13,679 nt of DNA from Alphaproteobacteria bacterium (GCA_900772625.1 CAAHEQ010000088.1:1-13679); one strand, 5' to 3'; counted from the first letter of the stretch, positions 1-6,872 are shown. Notes: a model not told the origin generated them from the letters alone. Made by a program: numbers and translations.

Positions 1-2
1 CA

Positions 3-38
3 AGCGCGTCGCGCGAATTTTTCGCGCTGGCTTTTTTT
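3..38 (+). terminator. Intrinsic terminator of a gene left of the window
   Basis: A GC-rich hairpin (GCGCGAA, loop TTT, TTCGCGC at 11-27, with an alternative AGCGCG/CGCGCT pairing at 3-8 and 23-28) is followed within four bases by seven T residues at 32-38. The T-tract is on the plus strand, so it would end a plus-strand transcript entering from the left. No coding sequence of that gene is visible here. Confidence 0.6.
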
Positions 39-46
39 ATGCCATT

Positions 47-90
47 TTATTCGCCACGTGTGGGCGCGGGGGAAACCGCACGGCGAATAA
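47..90. other. Long perfect-arm hairpin of unknown role
   Basis: TTATTCGCC at 47-55 is the exact reverse complement of GGCGAATAA at 82-90. Inside, GTGTGG (58-63) can pair with CCGCAC (76-81), with one G-U pair, leaving a two-base bulge (56-57) and a 12-base G-rich loop. No T-tract follows on either strand, so it is not a standard terminator. It lies between the left terminator and the small ORF at 123-245. It could be a 3'-end stabiliser, part of a small RNA, or a DNA-level site. Confidence 0.5.
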
Positions 91-122
91 TAAGCTCGTA
101 TAAAATAGATTTTATTCAAAAA

Positions 123-245
123 TCATTTTTTTGAAAGATAACAAAAGATAAACTCAGATCTATCAGCGCACAATTTTTTGTGTGCTAGCGCAGTAGTAAT
201 CTTTATACCCCATTCAAAGAAAAGCTTTTCTCGCTTTTTTATCAC
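123..245 (-). CDS. Possible 40-residue small protein behind Fur boxes
   Basis: A short minus-strand frame starts with GTG at 243-245 and ends with TGA at 123-125. The start is preceded by AAGGAGGAG only a few bases upstream, one of the best ribosome binding sites in the window. The product (begins MIKKREKLFF, ends FCYLSKK) is basic, has two Cys residues and no clear signal peptide or membrane segment. I recognise no family; it does not look like HemP. Two Fur-type boxes sit about 50-90 bases upstream in the right orientation to control it. With only 40 codons and a GTG start, chance is a real alternative. Confidence 0.35.
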   Translation of the reverse strand: MIKKREKLFFEWGIKITTALAHKKLCADRSEFIFCYLSKK

Positions 246-296
246 AGCTCCTCCTTAGCCTACCATTCCCCAATCTTACAAACTCTTTTCTAACAT

Positions 297-315
297 AAGA
301 ATGATTATCATTATC
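297..315. promoter_or_regulatory. Fur-type operator, copy 1
   Basis: Aligned with the 19-base Fur consensus GATAATGATAATCATTATC, this stretch matches at 16 of 19 positions by eye, including the whole right half ATCATTATC except its first base. It directly abuts a second box. Fur-type ferric repressors bind such sites when iron is plentiful and block transcription. The only coding candidate oriented away from the site without running into the end of der is the small minus-strand ORF at 123-245. Confidence 0.6.
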
Positions 316-334
316 GAGAATGAGAATCATTCTC
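316..334. promoter_or_regulatory. Fur-type operator, copy 2, perfect palindrome
   Basis: GAGAATGAGAATCATTCTC has perfectly complementary 8-base arms (GAGAATGA and TCATTCTC) and matches the 19-base Fur consensus at 16 of 19 positions; the differences are T-to-G at positions 3 and 9 and A-to-C at 17. It begins on the base after copy 1, giving a 38-base tandem site as expected for cooperative binding by two dimers. I could not fix a matching -35/-10 pair with confidence. Confidence 0.7.
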
Positions 335-454
335 ACATATGAAAACACACTTTAGTGCCATTTTGTCAAATCATATGACGTTATGCTCTATTATCGTAAT
401 TCGCTCGATGCCCTAAAATCGCAGGATTTTTCTCGCCACAATTAAAGCGGGCTC

Positions 455-484
455 ACAAAAAAGCGGAGACAAACAGCTCCGCTT
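455..484 (-). terminator. Terminator of der
   Basis: On the minus strand an 8-bp stem (AAGCGGAG/CTCCGCTT, at 477-484 and 461-468) with an 8-base loop is followed by a run of T residues (plus-strand A run at 456-462). It lies 7 bases beyond the der stop codon, so it closes the minus-strand block. Confidence 0.85.
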
Positions 485-490
485 AAACAA

Positions 491-1867
491 TTAACTTTTC
501 CTTACTCGGCGATATTTTTCCGCATACGGATTTTCACGCTTGCGCATTGAAATACGAATAGGAATACCGTCCAAACCATAGTCCTTGCGCAAACCATTTG
601 ACAAATAGCGCAAATAAGATTCAGGCAACTCGTCAGGATTGCTGGAGAAAATCACAAAAGTAGGAGGACGAATACCGACTTGCGTCATATAGCGCATTGG
701 GATGCGACGCCCATTAGAAGCCAGCGGCGGCGGAGTTGCTTCTGTCATCGACTTGAGCCAACCATTTAACTTCGCAGTCGGGACACGTTTGTTCCAAACT
801 TTGTAGATTTTAAATACCTCGGTCAACAGCAAATCCATACCTTGTCCTGTTTTGGCGGAAATGTACACTACAGGCAGACCTTTGACTTGTTGCAAGGACG
901 AGCGCAAACGCTCTTTTATCGTATTTTTCAACGCGTTTTGATTGTGGATTGTATCCCACTTATTCACGGCCAAAACAAGCGCTCGACCTTCTTCCACGAC
1001 CTGACGCGCAATAGCTAAATCCTGCCCTTCAAGCGGTGTGTTCGCATCAACCACAACAATTACGACCTCAGCAAAATCTAATGCTTTTTTGCTGTCGGCC
1101 GCCGACATTTTTTCAAGCGAGTGCGTTATGCGCGCGTGTTTGCGCAAACCCGCTGTATCCGTCAAAATAATCGAATTGCCTTTCCATTCAAACGGAATAG
1201 AAATCGCATCACGCGTGACTCCTGCTTCGGGACCTGTCAGCATACGTTCTTGTCCAAGCAAACGATTTACCAAAGTCGACTTACCCACGTTTGGGCGACC
1301 CACGATAGCCAAGTTAAGAGGCTTTGCTTTTGGCTCTTCATCTTTCTCCAAGCTTTCTTCACGCTCAATTTCATTTTCATCTTGCGCCAAGTATGGCAAC
1401 AAGGCTTGATACAAATCCGCTTGACCGATTCCGTGCTCGGCCGAAAAAGCCACAGGCTCACCTAAGCCCAGCGTATAGGCTTGCGTTGCATCGATGTATT
1501 GTGCCGAGCCCTCGCATTTATTGGCCAGCAAAACAATAGGCTTGTTTGTTTGTCGTAATTCTTGTGCCAGTTGAGTATCCAAAGCATTGAGTTCTGATCT
1601 GGCGTCCACCACCATCAGAATAACATCGGCTTCAGCAATAGCTTGTTGTGTTTGTGCCCACATTGCTTTAGACAGTTCTGTTTGCGCTTCCAAACCAGCC
1701 GTATCGATGACTCTGAAAGTCAAATCCGACAAGGTTGCAACGGCTTCTTTTCTGTCGCGCGTCACACCAGCAAAGTCATGCACAATCGCTTTTTTCTTAC
1801 CAATCAAGCGATTAAACAGCGTAGATTTACCCACATTGGTGCGACCGACAATAGCGACTGTTTTCAT
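491..1867 (-). CDS. der: Ribosome biogenesis GTPase Der (EngA)
   Basis: Der is an essential tandem GTPase that acts in maturation of the 50S ribosomal subunit. Both G domains are intact. Domain 1 has GRTNVGKST at about residues 8-16, a DTAG motif near 55-58 and NKCE near 116-119; Glu in place of Asp in this G4 motif is common in alphaproteobacteria. An acidic linker (about 162-182) leads to domain 2 with GRPNVGKST at about 190-198, DTAG near 237-240 and NKWD further on. The C-terminal KH-like domain is present, ending in the basic YRRVRKS. Length of 458 residues is normal. Its ATG overlaps the stop of the upstream TPR gene by four bases (ATGA), so the two are translationally coupled. A terminator follows at once. 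Confidence 0.97.
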   Translation of the reverse strand: MKTVAIVGRTNVGKSTLFNRLIGKKKAIVHDFAGVTRDRKEAVATLSDLTFRVIDTAGLEAQTELSKAMWAQTQQAIAEADVILMVVDARSELNALDTQLAQELRQTNKPIVLLANKCEGSAQYIDATQAYTLGLGEPVAFSAEHGIGQADLYQALLPYLAQDENEIEREESLEKDEEPKAKPLNLAIVGRPNVGKSTLVNRLLGQERMLTGPEAGVTRDAISIPFEWKGNSIILTDTAGLRKHARITHSLEKMSAADSKKALDFAEVVIVVVDANTPLEGQDLAIARQVVEEGRALVLAVNKWDTIHNQNALKNTIKERLRSSLQQVKGLPVVYISAKTGQGMDLLLTEVFKIYKVWNKRVPTAKLNGWLKSMTEATPPPLASNGRRIPMRYMTQVGIRPPTFVIFSSNPDELPESYLRYLSNGLRKDYGLDGIPIRISMRKRENPYAEKYRRVRKS

Positions 1868-2550
1868 TTTTGCTCCAACGCTTTTTGCATAATCGTTAAA
1901 CGCTCTTTGACGGACAAAGGCAAGGACGGCACAGCCAGAGCATCTGTCAAAACTTTTTGTGCCTCGTCAAACTTATTTTCACGCACGAGCAATAATGCAG
2001 ACAATTCAGCCGCGCTGCCATACCACGCATTATCCGCCATTAAATATGGTTTTAAAACCGCTTGCAGTTCTTCGGCTTTTCCATCTTCAATTTGGTGTGA
2101 GACAAACGCCAAATCCGCAATCACGCGCAGACTTTGAGGAGCATCTTTATTTTGGCGCAGATTGTTTAACAAAGCGATACCCTCGGCATTATTTTCTTGC
2201 TCGAACAAGATGCCCGCACGGCGCATTTGAGCCAAATACTTATAGTTTGTTTTGCCAACTTCCAGCGTTTCATATTTTTGCAAGGCTGCCTCTGACTGAC
2301 CTTGAGCATTTAAAATAGTGGCTTGCTCATAAATGTCCGACTCTGTTAGGCGAATCTCGTTGCGGTGAGAGATGTAAAACTCCCAACCAGCAACACCCAA
2401 AATGAAAGCCACTACAGAGGCGATAAAGACATATTTATATTTGTTCCAAAACTCCAACATTTGGTCTTGACGAACTTCATCGCTGACTTCACTGACAAGC
2501 GCTTCTTGAGCCAACTCTTGTGCATCTTTGTCATTCTTTTTGTTTTTCAT
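1864..2550 (-). CDS. YfgM-like TPR membrane protein upstream of der
   Basis: A 228-residue protein of the YfgM/TPR_21 type: a hydrophilic N-terminus of about 38 residues, one transmembrane segment (YVFIASVVAFILGVAGWEFY, near 39-58), then a helical TPR-like periplasmic domain to the end. In enterobacteria YfgM associates with the Sec translocon and periplasmic chaperones; that role is inferred here from family and gene order. I start it at the ATG at 2550 rather than an in-frame TTG two codons upstream, because AAAGG lies seven bases before the ATG. Its TGA overlaps the der start. Many proteobacteria have bamB between this gene and der; here it is missing. Confidence 0.85.
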   Translation of the reverse strand: MKNKKNDKDAQELAQEALVSEVSDEVRQDQMLEFWNKYKYVFIASVVAFILGVAGWEFYISHRNEIRLTESDIYEQATILNAQGQSEAALQKYETLEVGKTNYKYLAQMRRAGILFEQENNAEGIALLNNLRQNKDAPQSLRVIADLAFVSHQIEDGKAEELQAVLKPYLMADNAWYGSAAELSALLLVRENKFDEAQKVLTDALAVPSLPLSVKERLTIMQKALEQK

Positions 2551-2588
2551 TTGCAAACCTTTACCTTTAAATTAAACAATTTAAAAGT

Positions 2589-2617
2589 AAGATATACAAT
2601 TTTGCTTAAATTGTCAA
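2589..2617 (-). promoter_or_regulatory. Likely promoter for the TPR-der pair
   Basis: On the minus strand TTGACA (2617-2612) is followed after 17 bases by TATCTT (2594-2589). Transcription would start near 2582, about 30 bases before the ATG at 2550. The -35 is perfect and the -10 matches four of six positions. This would give der and its partner expression separate from the envelope genes upstream. Confidence 0.55.
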
Positions 2618-2619
2618 CG

Positions 2620-2639
2620 AAAAAAACGCTATTCGTTTT
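2620..2639 (-). terminator. Weak terminator after the DUF2155 gene
   Basis: On the minus strand AAAACG, loop of five bases, CGTTTT is followed by further T residues (seven T in all at 2626-2620). The stem overlaps the stop codon of the DUF2155 gene and is AT-rich, so efficiency may be low. Position just before the TPR-der promoter makes sense for a transcript boundary. Confidence 0.35.
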
Positions 2640-3156
2640 GCTCTTGATCAAGCTCTGGATTGCTTGTTTGATCTGGCGGAAGCGTTTGATGGAATTGCTC
2701 TGATTCAGCTGGCTCGGTTGGTGGCGTGACTTTGTCGTCCACACTTGCATCTGGCGCTACATTGGTTTGCCGAGGCGTTGCCACTTGCTCCACAGGCTCT
2801 TCGCACCGCAACACCCAAACATCATACACAGGGTGTTCCATAGACGACAACGAGGGATTGGATGCAAACATCCAACCTTTAAAAAGCTCGATATTCTCGC
2901 CCTTGACGCTTGGTTCATAGACATACAGGAACGCAGCGTTTTCTGGCGTTTCTTCTGGAGGGCGTGTATAGCACGCCTCTGGAATAATAAAAGTCTTGCC
3001 AAAAGTGCCGACATCGCCAACATCGATTGTAAACGTACTGATGCGCCCCGTCACTTTGTCAAGCCCACGCAGCACCGCTTTTTTAGTCGGAATGTCCGTT
3101 GCAAAAGCGCTAGCGGATACAAAAATCAAACAAAGACAAAATAAAAGCTTTTTCAT
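2629..3156 (-). CDS. Exported DUF2155-domain protein
   Basis: A 175-residue protein of unknown function. It has a clear signal peptide (MKKLLFCLCLIFVSASAFA, cut before TDIP). The DUF2155 core follows (about 24-122): a conserved start around AVLRGLDKVTGR, a Cys in EACYTRPPEE, the FKGWMFASNPSLS stretch, then HPVYDVWVLRC. The last 50 or so residues are Pro/Glu/Gln-rich and probably disordered. The two core Cys residues could form a disulfide in the periplasm. The start lies one base after the mlaD stop with no good ribosome binding site, so it probably relies on coupling; in-frame ATGs at 3171 and 3174 (adding MMQPRK-type residues) are alternatives. Alphaproteobacteria often carry this gene beside an MCE gene. 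Confidence 0.85.
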   Translation of the reverse strand: MKKLLFCLCLIFVSASAFATDIPTKKAVLRGLDKVTGRISTFTIDVGDVGTFGKTFIIPEACYTRPPEETPENAAFLYVYEPSVKGENIELFKGWMFASNPSLSSMEHPVYDVWVLRCEEPVEQVATPRQTNVAPDASVDDKVTPPTEPAESEQFHQTLPPDQTSNPELDQEQNE

Positions 3157-3157
3157 C

Positions 3158-3616
3158 TTACGAGGCTGCATCATCTTTTGTGGATAAGAAAATAAACTCG
3201 CGTACATTGTCTTCCAAAGACTTATAGGACTTTGTATTTGCAAGCACGTCTTTTGCACGCAATTCATCGGTTGACTTGCCAGGTTCAAGACGCACATATT
3301 TGTCCCCCATAATTCCAGAATCAACAATGCTCGCCACTGTATCTTTAGGCAACTTAACAGCCTCTTTAATCGTCAGTTCGATATCGGCCATATACGTTTT
3401 TGTGTTCAGATCAATTTTCGTCACCGAGCCTACTTTGATGCCGTTGATACGCACATCGGCGCCCATTTCCAGCCCGCCGACTTTTGAAAATGAAGCGCGC
3501 AAAGGATAACCTTCAACCGTGCGCACGTCCACGTGAGAAGCGGCAAAAAACAAAAAGATACAAGCAAATGCTAACACGCCAAAACCAAGCACTGCTTCCA
3601 CAGGATTCCTTGTCAT
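3158..3616 (-). CDS. mlaD: MlaD-like MCE-domain protein
   Basis: A 152-residue inner-membrane anchored lipid-binding protein of the MlaD type, the substrate-binding part of an ABC transporter that moves phospholipids between the outer and inner membranes. One N-terminal membrane segment (about 8-27) precedes a single MCE domain (about 36-115) with the hallmark VGGLEMGADVRINGIKVGSV and the ending SGIMGDKYVRLEPG. The C-terminus is short, as in MlaD of other alphaproteobacteria. AAGGAGAT lies just upstream of the ATG, inside the end of the preceding MCE gene, which stops exactly one base before this start. The permease and ATPase partners (MlaE, MlaF) are not in the window. Confidence 0.9.
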   Translation of the reverse strand: MTRNPVEAVLGFGVLAFACIFLFFAASHVDVRTVEGYPLRASFSKVGGLEMGADVRINGIKVGSVTKIDLNTKTYMADIELTIKEAVKLPKDTVASIVDSGIMGDKYVRLEPGKSTDELRAKDVLANTKSYKSLEDNVREFIFLSTKDDAAS

Positions 3617-4126
3617 TTATTTATCTCCTTCGCTCAACAATTCGTTTTCGACAATGCCTTTTTTAATTCGCATCCAGCCCAAGAAACGTTCCAACAGCTG
3701 GTCGAGCAAAAGCACGTCTTGTGTATACAAAAACTCGTCACCATTTTGTAAAAACTCTTCATCGCCACCCGCTAACAGTTCAATATATTTATTACCGACC
3801 AAACCGTCTGTTTCAATCATCGCAGCGCTGTCAACGGGAAGTGGCACATAATTAGGAAATGCAAAAGTCATTTTCACGCGGTAAAATTCGTCCAACTCAG
3901 TTGACATAACACGGCCGATTTGCTTACCCGCCAAGCGCACGGACGAGCCTACATTCACGCCGTCAGCCTTGTTAAATGTTGCGTGAAGCGTCAGAACGGC
4001 TGAAGGCACGGCTTTTTGCTTATGCTGGTATGACACAAAAAGCGTTCCACATAGCAAAAAGACCAAAATCACGCCCGCCACAAAATTGCGTTGTTCTTGA
4101 TAATACTCTGCAAGTTTCCTCATCAT
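3617..4126 (-). CDS. Second MCE-domain protein, divergent MlaD paralogue
   Basis: A 169-residue protein with the same plan as its neighbour: a membrane segment (about 16-33) and one MCE domain (about 42-120; ADGVNVGSSVRLAGKQIGRV, then DGLVGNKYIELLAGG). It then has about 45 extra C-terminal residues with a likely helical leucine-rich patch (DVLLLDQLLERFLGWM). Identity with the downstream MlaD is low, so the duplication is old. Two ATGs are adjacent (4126 and 4123); AAAGGA stands four bases before the first and seven before the second, so the second may be the main start. MCE proteins assemble as hexamers, and the pair might form a mixed ring or serve separate transporters. Confidence 0.85.
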   Translation of the reverse strand: MMRKLAEYYQEQRNFVAGVILVFLLCGTLFVSYQHKQKAVPSAVLTLHATFNKADGVNVGSSVRLAGKQIGRVMSTELDEFYRVKMTFAFPNYVPLPVDSAAMIETDGLVGNKYIELLAGGDEEFLQNGDEFLYTQDVLLLDQLLERFLGWMRIKKGIVENELLSEGDK

Positions 4127-4172
4127 TTTATCCTTTGAGCTTTAGCATATCCTTTTTTGCAAACCTCGTCAA

Positions 4173-5471
4173 TCATTCTTTTTTTAAAGCAAAAGAAATG
4201 TTGTCCTTTTCTTGGCACGAGTCTGCGTGGTTCGGATAGCCTTGCTCACACGACAAATGCACAAAGTTTTTCATTGCATCTTTTCTATGCTCTGTTTGGT
4301 ACTTATCAAGCTCGGGGCGATAGCTTGCAAAATCTTCCACAGCCAAGAGCCCGTCTACCAATGCATAATCTGAAGTGCCAGCCCAAGCGTCAATCACATC
4401 TGTAATATCTGGATTCGTTTCGATGATGTTTAAAAAGGATGTCGACAAGGCAGATTTGCGCACGTGATTGGCCAGATAAAAACCCTCGTTTAGCAGCTGG
4501 CGCGTGCCAAAAGATGTTCCCATTGTCACATTACACACAATCACAAGGCCGCTTTTATCGGCTGCAAGGAATGCCTCACCTTGCACGCTCTGTTCAGGCA
4601 AAACAATTTTATCGGCAAGCGCCGTCATCGACTGCGCCACTTCATCGGCTTTCAGCGCCGATCCGTGATTGCGCCACAGCATATAGCCTTCGGACGAAAC
4701 CGTGGACGGATTTGCAAAATAAATCCGCTTGCCCGATTGGTTAATGTCAATCGAGTCCATATAAAATGCTTTAAAGTTTTTCAAGTCCTCTTGAATAATC
4801 TGGTCGCTTTGGCCGACAATAGAGGTTGCAATCTTGCCGTTATAAAGCGCAGCAGCTCCATTTGAGGACAACGTGCGCAAAGTCGCGGCCAATTGGGGTT
4901 GTTTCAACACATCGCCCGTTTTCATTTGTTTCCATGAAGCTTTCAGCCCGCCCGTCATTAAAATATCCTTGCCCAACGTTTCGGAGACTTTAACGCCTCG
5001 TTCAGCCTTTGCAATAGGATCGGCCAGCACATCTTTCCACGGCTTGATGCCATACCTGCTTTGAAGCAAAAAAACGCCTCGGGCTAAAGCAGGTGCCGCG
5101 ATTTTGCGATCAAAGGACATAGGTCGCGAAGTAAAATCCAATGTCTTGACTTGCGCTCCAGAAGAGTCGAGAATCTGGCACATTCCAGAAGCGCCCAATC
5201 CTGCGCGCGATGGCATTGCAACACTTGCCGTCATCAGCATCGCAGCCATAGCATCCGCCGCATTGCCGTTTGAAGCCAAAATCTTCTCACCGCTTTGACG
5301 CACAATTTCATCAGAAGCACCGATTAGACCCACCGTATTGGAGGCGCTTTTTGGACTCGGAAAGCTCGAACACGCAGCTACGCCCAACAATAAAAACGCA
5401 ATTAACGATTGACGGATGGTTAATTTTAATCTATTTTGGAAAACACAAATATGAGGAAAACCTATGCGCAT
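4173..5471 (-). CDS. GGT-fold lipoprotein lacking the catalytic Thr
   Basis: A 432-residue protein related to gamma-glutamyltransferase (Ntn-hydrolase fold) that appears to be a non-enzyme. A lipoprotein signal ends in LLGVAAC, with lipidated Cys at 34. Family features follow: NGNAADAMAAMLMTASV (68-84), GLGASGMCQILD (91-102), an Arg in SRPMS (about 116), and NVTMGTSFGT (314-323), matching the NTTFGT region of true GGTs. At the autoprocessing site, where E. coli GGT has TTHYSVVDKDG, this protein reads GEAFLAADKSG (298-308), so the nucleophile is gone. It is also well short of the usual 550-580 residues. The ATG at 5471 has AAAAGGA seven bases upstream. The start overlaps the divergent M48 gene by eight bases. 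Only 46 bases separate it from the MCE genes, suggesting one operon. Confidence 0.8.
   Translation of the reverse strand: MRIGFPHICVFQNRLKLTIRQSLIAFLLLGVAACSSFPSPKSASNTVGLIGASDEIVRQSGEKILASNGNAADAMAAMLMTASVAMPSRAGLGASGMCQILDSSGAQVKTLDFTSRPMSFDRKIAAPALARGVFLLQSRYGIKPWKDVLADPIAKAERGVKVSETLGKDILMTGGLKASWKQMKTGDVLKQPQLAATLRTLSSNGAAALYNGKIATSIVGQSDQIIQEDLKNFKAFYMDSIDINQSGKRIYFANPSTVSSEGYMLWRNHGSALKADEVAQSMTALADKIVLPEQSVQGEAFLAADKSGLVIVCNVTMGTSFGTRQLLNEGFYLANHVRKSALSTSFLNIIETNPDITDVIDAWAGTSDYALVDGLLAVEDFASYRPELDKYQTEHRKDAMKNFVHLSCEQGYPNHADSCQEKDNISFALKKE
5409..5437 (+). promoter_or_regulatory. Candidate promoter of the M48 protease gene
   Basis: TTGACG (5409-5414) and TATTTT (5432-5437) are separated by 17 bases. 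A start of transcription near 5444 would leave a leader of about 20 bases containing the AGGA ribosome binding site at 5454-5457. The promoter lies inside the signal-peptide codons of the divergent GGT-like gene. Confidence 0.5.
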
Positions 5472-6786
5472 CTTAAAATCCTTTTGTTATTTATTTTTGA
5501 CAATTTCGCTTATATTGCCACAAAGTGTTGGATATTGCAAGACTTTATCTTTCATCAGAGACACAGAAATGGAAAATTATGCACTTTACGGCGTTCGAAA
5601 GCTGTTTAAAATTGCGCATTTGAACGACAAAGCCGTCAGTGTTGTTTTTATTAACGATTTATCTTTAAACGCTTTTGTGGCGGGCGGAAGTACTGTTTAT
5701 ATTCACGCAGGCCTGATTACCCAAGCCAAAAACAGTGACGAATTTTTTGGCGTGCTGGCACACGAAACAGGCCACGTTGTCGGCGGACATATTATTCGCT
5801 TGCAGCAACAAATGGCCAAAGCTCAAACAACCGCGCTGATTACAACAATTTTAGGCGGTGTTGCGGCGGTTGCCTCGGGGCGCGGAGACGTTGGAATTGC
5901 GATTATGATGGGCTCGATGGGCTCTGTGGAGGGCTTGCTGAACTCCTATCGTCAGACAGAGGAAAACTCGGCCGACAGCATTGCCGTGGATTTAATTTCG
6001 CAAACTGAATGGTCGCCTGTGGGCTTGCTCGGCGTGATGCAAACAATGGAAAAACAAGAACGCTTGCGTGTGGATAATGTACCGACTTATATGCGCTCTC
6101 ACCCGATGACGCGCGACCGCTTGACGTTTTTAAAAGAGGCTACTCAAAAACACCCAAAACCCATTCGAAATGATTTGGAGTTTCTGTTAATTAAAGCAAA
6201 ACTCTTTGCGTTTTTACAAACGCCAAAAGAAACATTCACCGTTTATAACAATCTTGACAACTTGCCCGATTTATATGCCAACGCAATTGCAAACTTTAAG
6301 CAAACCAATATTCAAAAAGCGCTTGAACAAACGGACGAGCTGATCAAAAAAATGCCAGATGATCCGTATTTTTACGAGCTGAAAGGCCAAATTTTATTCG
6401 AAACAGGGCAAGTCGACAAAGCAATTGAGGCTTACACAAAAGCCAACCAGCTTTTGCCAAATGCGCCTTTGATTCGCTTGTCATTGGCGCACGCTTTGCT
6501 TGAAAATGGCAAGACAAAAGACCTTGCAAAAGCCCGATCACATCTTGAATACATCACGGCCACGGACAAAGCAATGCCTGATGCATGGTACTTTTTAAAC
6601 ATCGCCTATGCGCGCGAGGGCAAAGCCGCTTTGGCCGATTACGCAAAGATTGAATACAAGCTGTTGACGGGAGATAAAGACCAACTGACCGCGTTGATAA
6701 ACAAGACCAAAACGGCGCTGAAAAACGATAAAGTCAAATCCTTGCGCTTGGATGACATTGAAGAGCAACTCAAAGCCACACAATGA
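5464..6786 (+). CDS. BepA-like M48 metalloprotease with TPR domain
   Basis: A 440-residue exported zinc protease resembling BepA (YfgC), which in enterobacteria degrades or helps assemble stalled outer-membrane proteins such as LptD. It has a signal peptide (about 1-25), the zinc motif HETGH at 100-104, the third-ligand motif ENSAD at 167-171, the family SHPMTRDR stretch, then TPR-type helical repeats (for example YELKGQILFETGQVDKAIEA) over the last 180 residues. Catalytic residues all look intact. The ATG at 5464 has GAGGA six bases upstream and gives the expected signal peptide. A role in outer-membrane quality control fits the neighbouring envelope genes. Its stop is 86 bases before lpxC. 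Confidence 0.9.
   Translation: MRILKSFCYLFLTISLILPQSVGYCKTLSFIRDTEMENYALYGVRKLFKIAHLNDKAVSVVFINDLSLNAFVAGGSTVYIHAGLITQAKNSDEFFGVLAHETGHVVGGHIIRLQQQMAKAQTTALITTILGGVAAVASGRGDVGIAIMMGSMGSVEGLLNSYRQTEENSADSIAVDLISQTEWSPVGLLGVMQTMEKQERLRVDNVPTYMRSHPMTRDRLTFLKEATQKHPKPIRNDLEFLLIKAKLFAFLQTPKETFTVYNNLDNLPDLYANAIANFKQTNIQKALEQTDELIKKMPDDPYFYELKGQILFETGQVDKAIEAYTKANQLLPNAPLIRLSLAHALLENGKTKDLAKARSHLEYITATDKAMPDAWYFLNIAYAREGKAALADYAKIEYKLLTGDKDQLTALINKTKTALKNDKVKSLRLDDIEEQLKATQ
5512..5540 (-). promoter_or_regulatory. Tentative promoter of the GGT-like gene
   Basis: On the minus strand TTGCAA (5540-5535) is followed after 17 bases by CAATAT (5517-5512). It lies inside the M48 coding region, which is where a promoter must be because the two start codons overlap. 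The -10 is poor, so this is a weak call; TATAAG a few bases on is another possible -10. Confidence 0.3.
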
Positions 6787-6809
6787 AATGTAATATTTTG
6801 TTAAAATGT

Positions 6810-6839
6810 TTGACTTGCCTTTTCAAGCAACTGTATTAA
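6810..6839 (+). promoter_or_regulatory. Promoter of lpxC
   Basis: TTGACT (6810-6815) and TATTAA (6834-6839) are 18 bases apart, with a predicted start near 6846. The -10 lies in the loop of an inverted repeat, TTTTCAAG (6820-6827) and CTTGAAAA (6841-6848). AGAGGAG at 6861-6867 is the ribosome binding site, five bases before the lpxC ATG. Confidence 0.55.
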
Positions 6840-6872
6840 ACTTGAAAAATCACAAAAACAAGAGGAGTTATT

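Noticed and set aside
339..416. A 25-codon plus-strand ORF starting just after the Fur boxes
   Set aside because: No ribosome binding site, no recognisable sequence features, and no clear promoter in this direction.
1038..2318. Long plus-strand open frames opposite der and the TPR gene
   Set aside because: They are antisense shadows; the minus-strand frames have full conserved domains.
3157..3327. 57-codon upstream extension of the DUF2155 gene
   Set aside because: It runs antagonistically through the mlaD coding region in another frame and would place the clear signal peptide in the middle of the protein.
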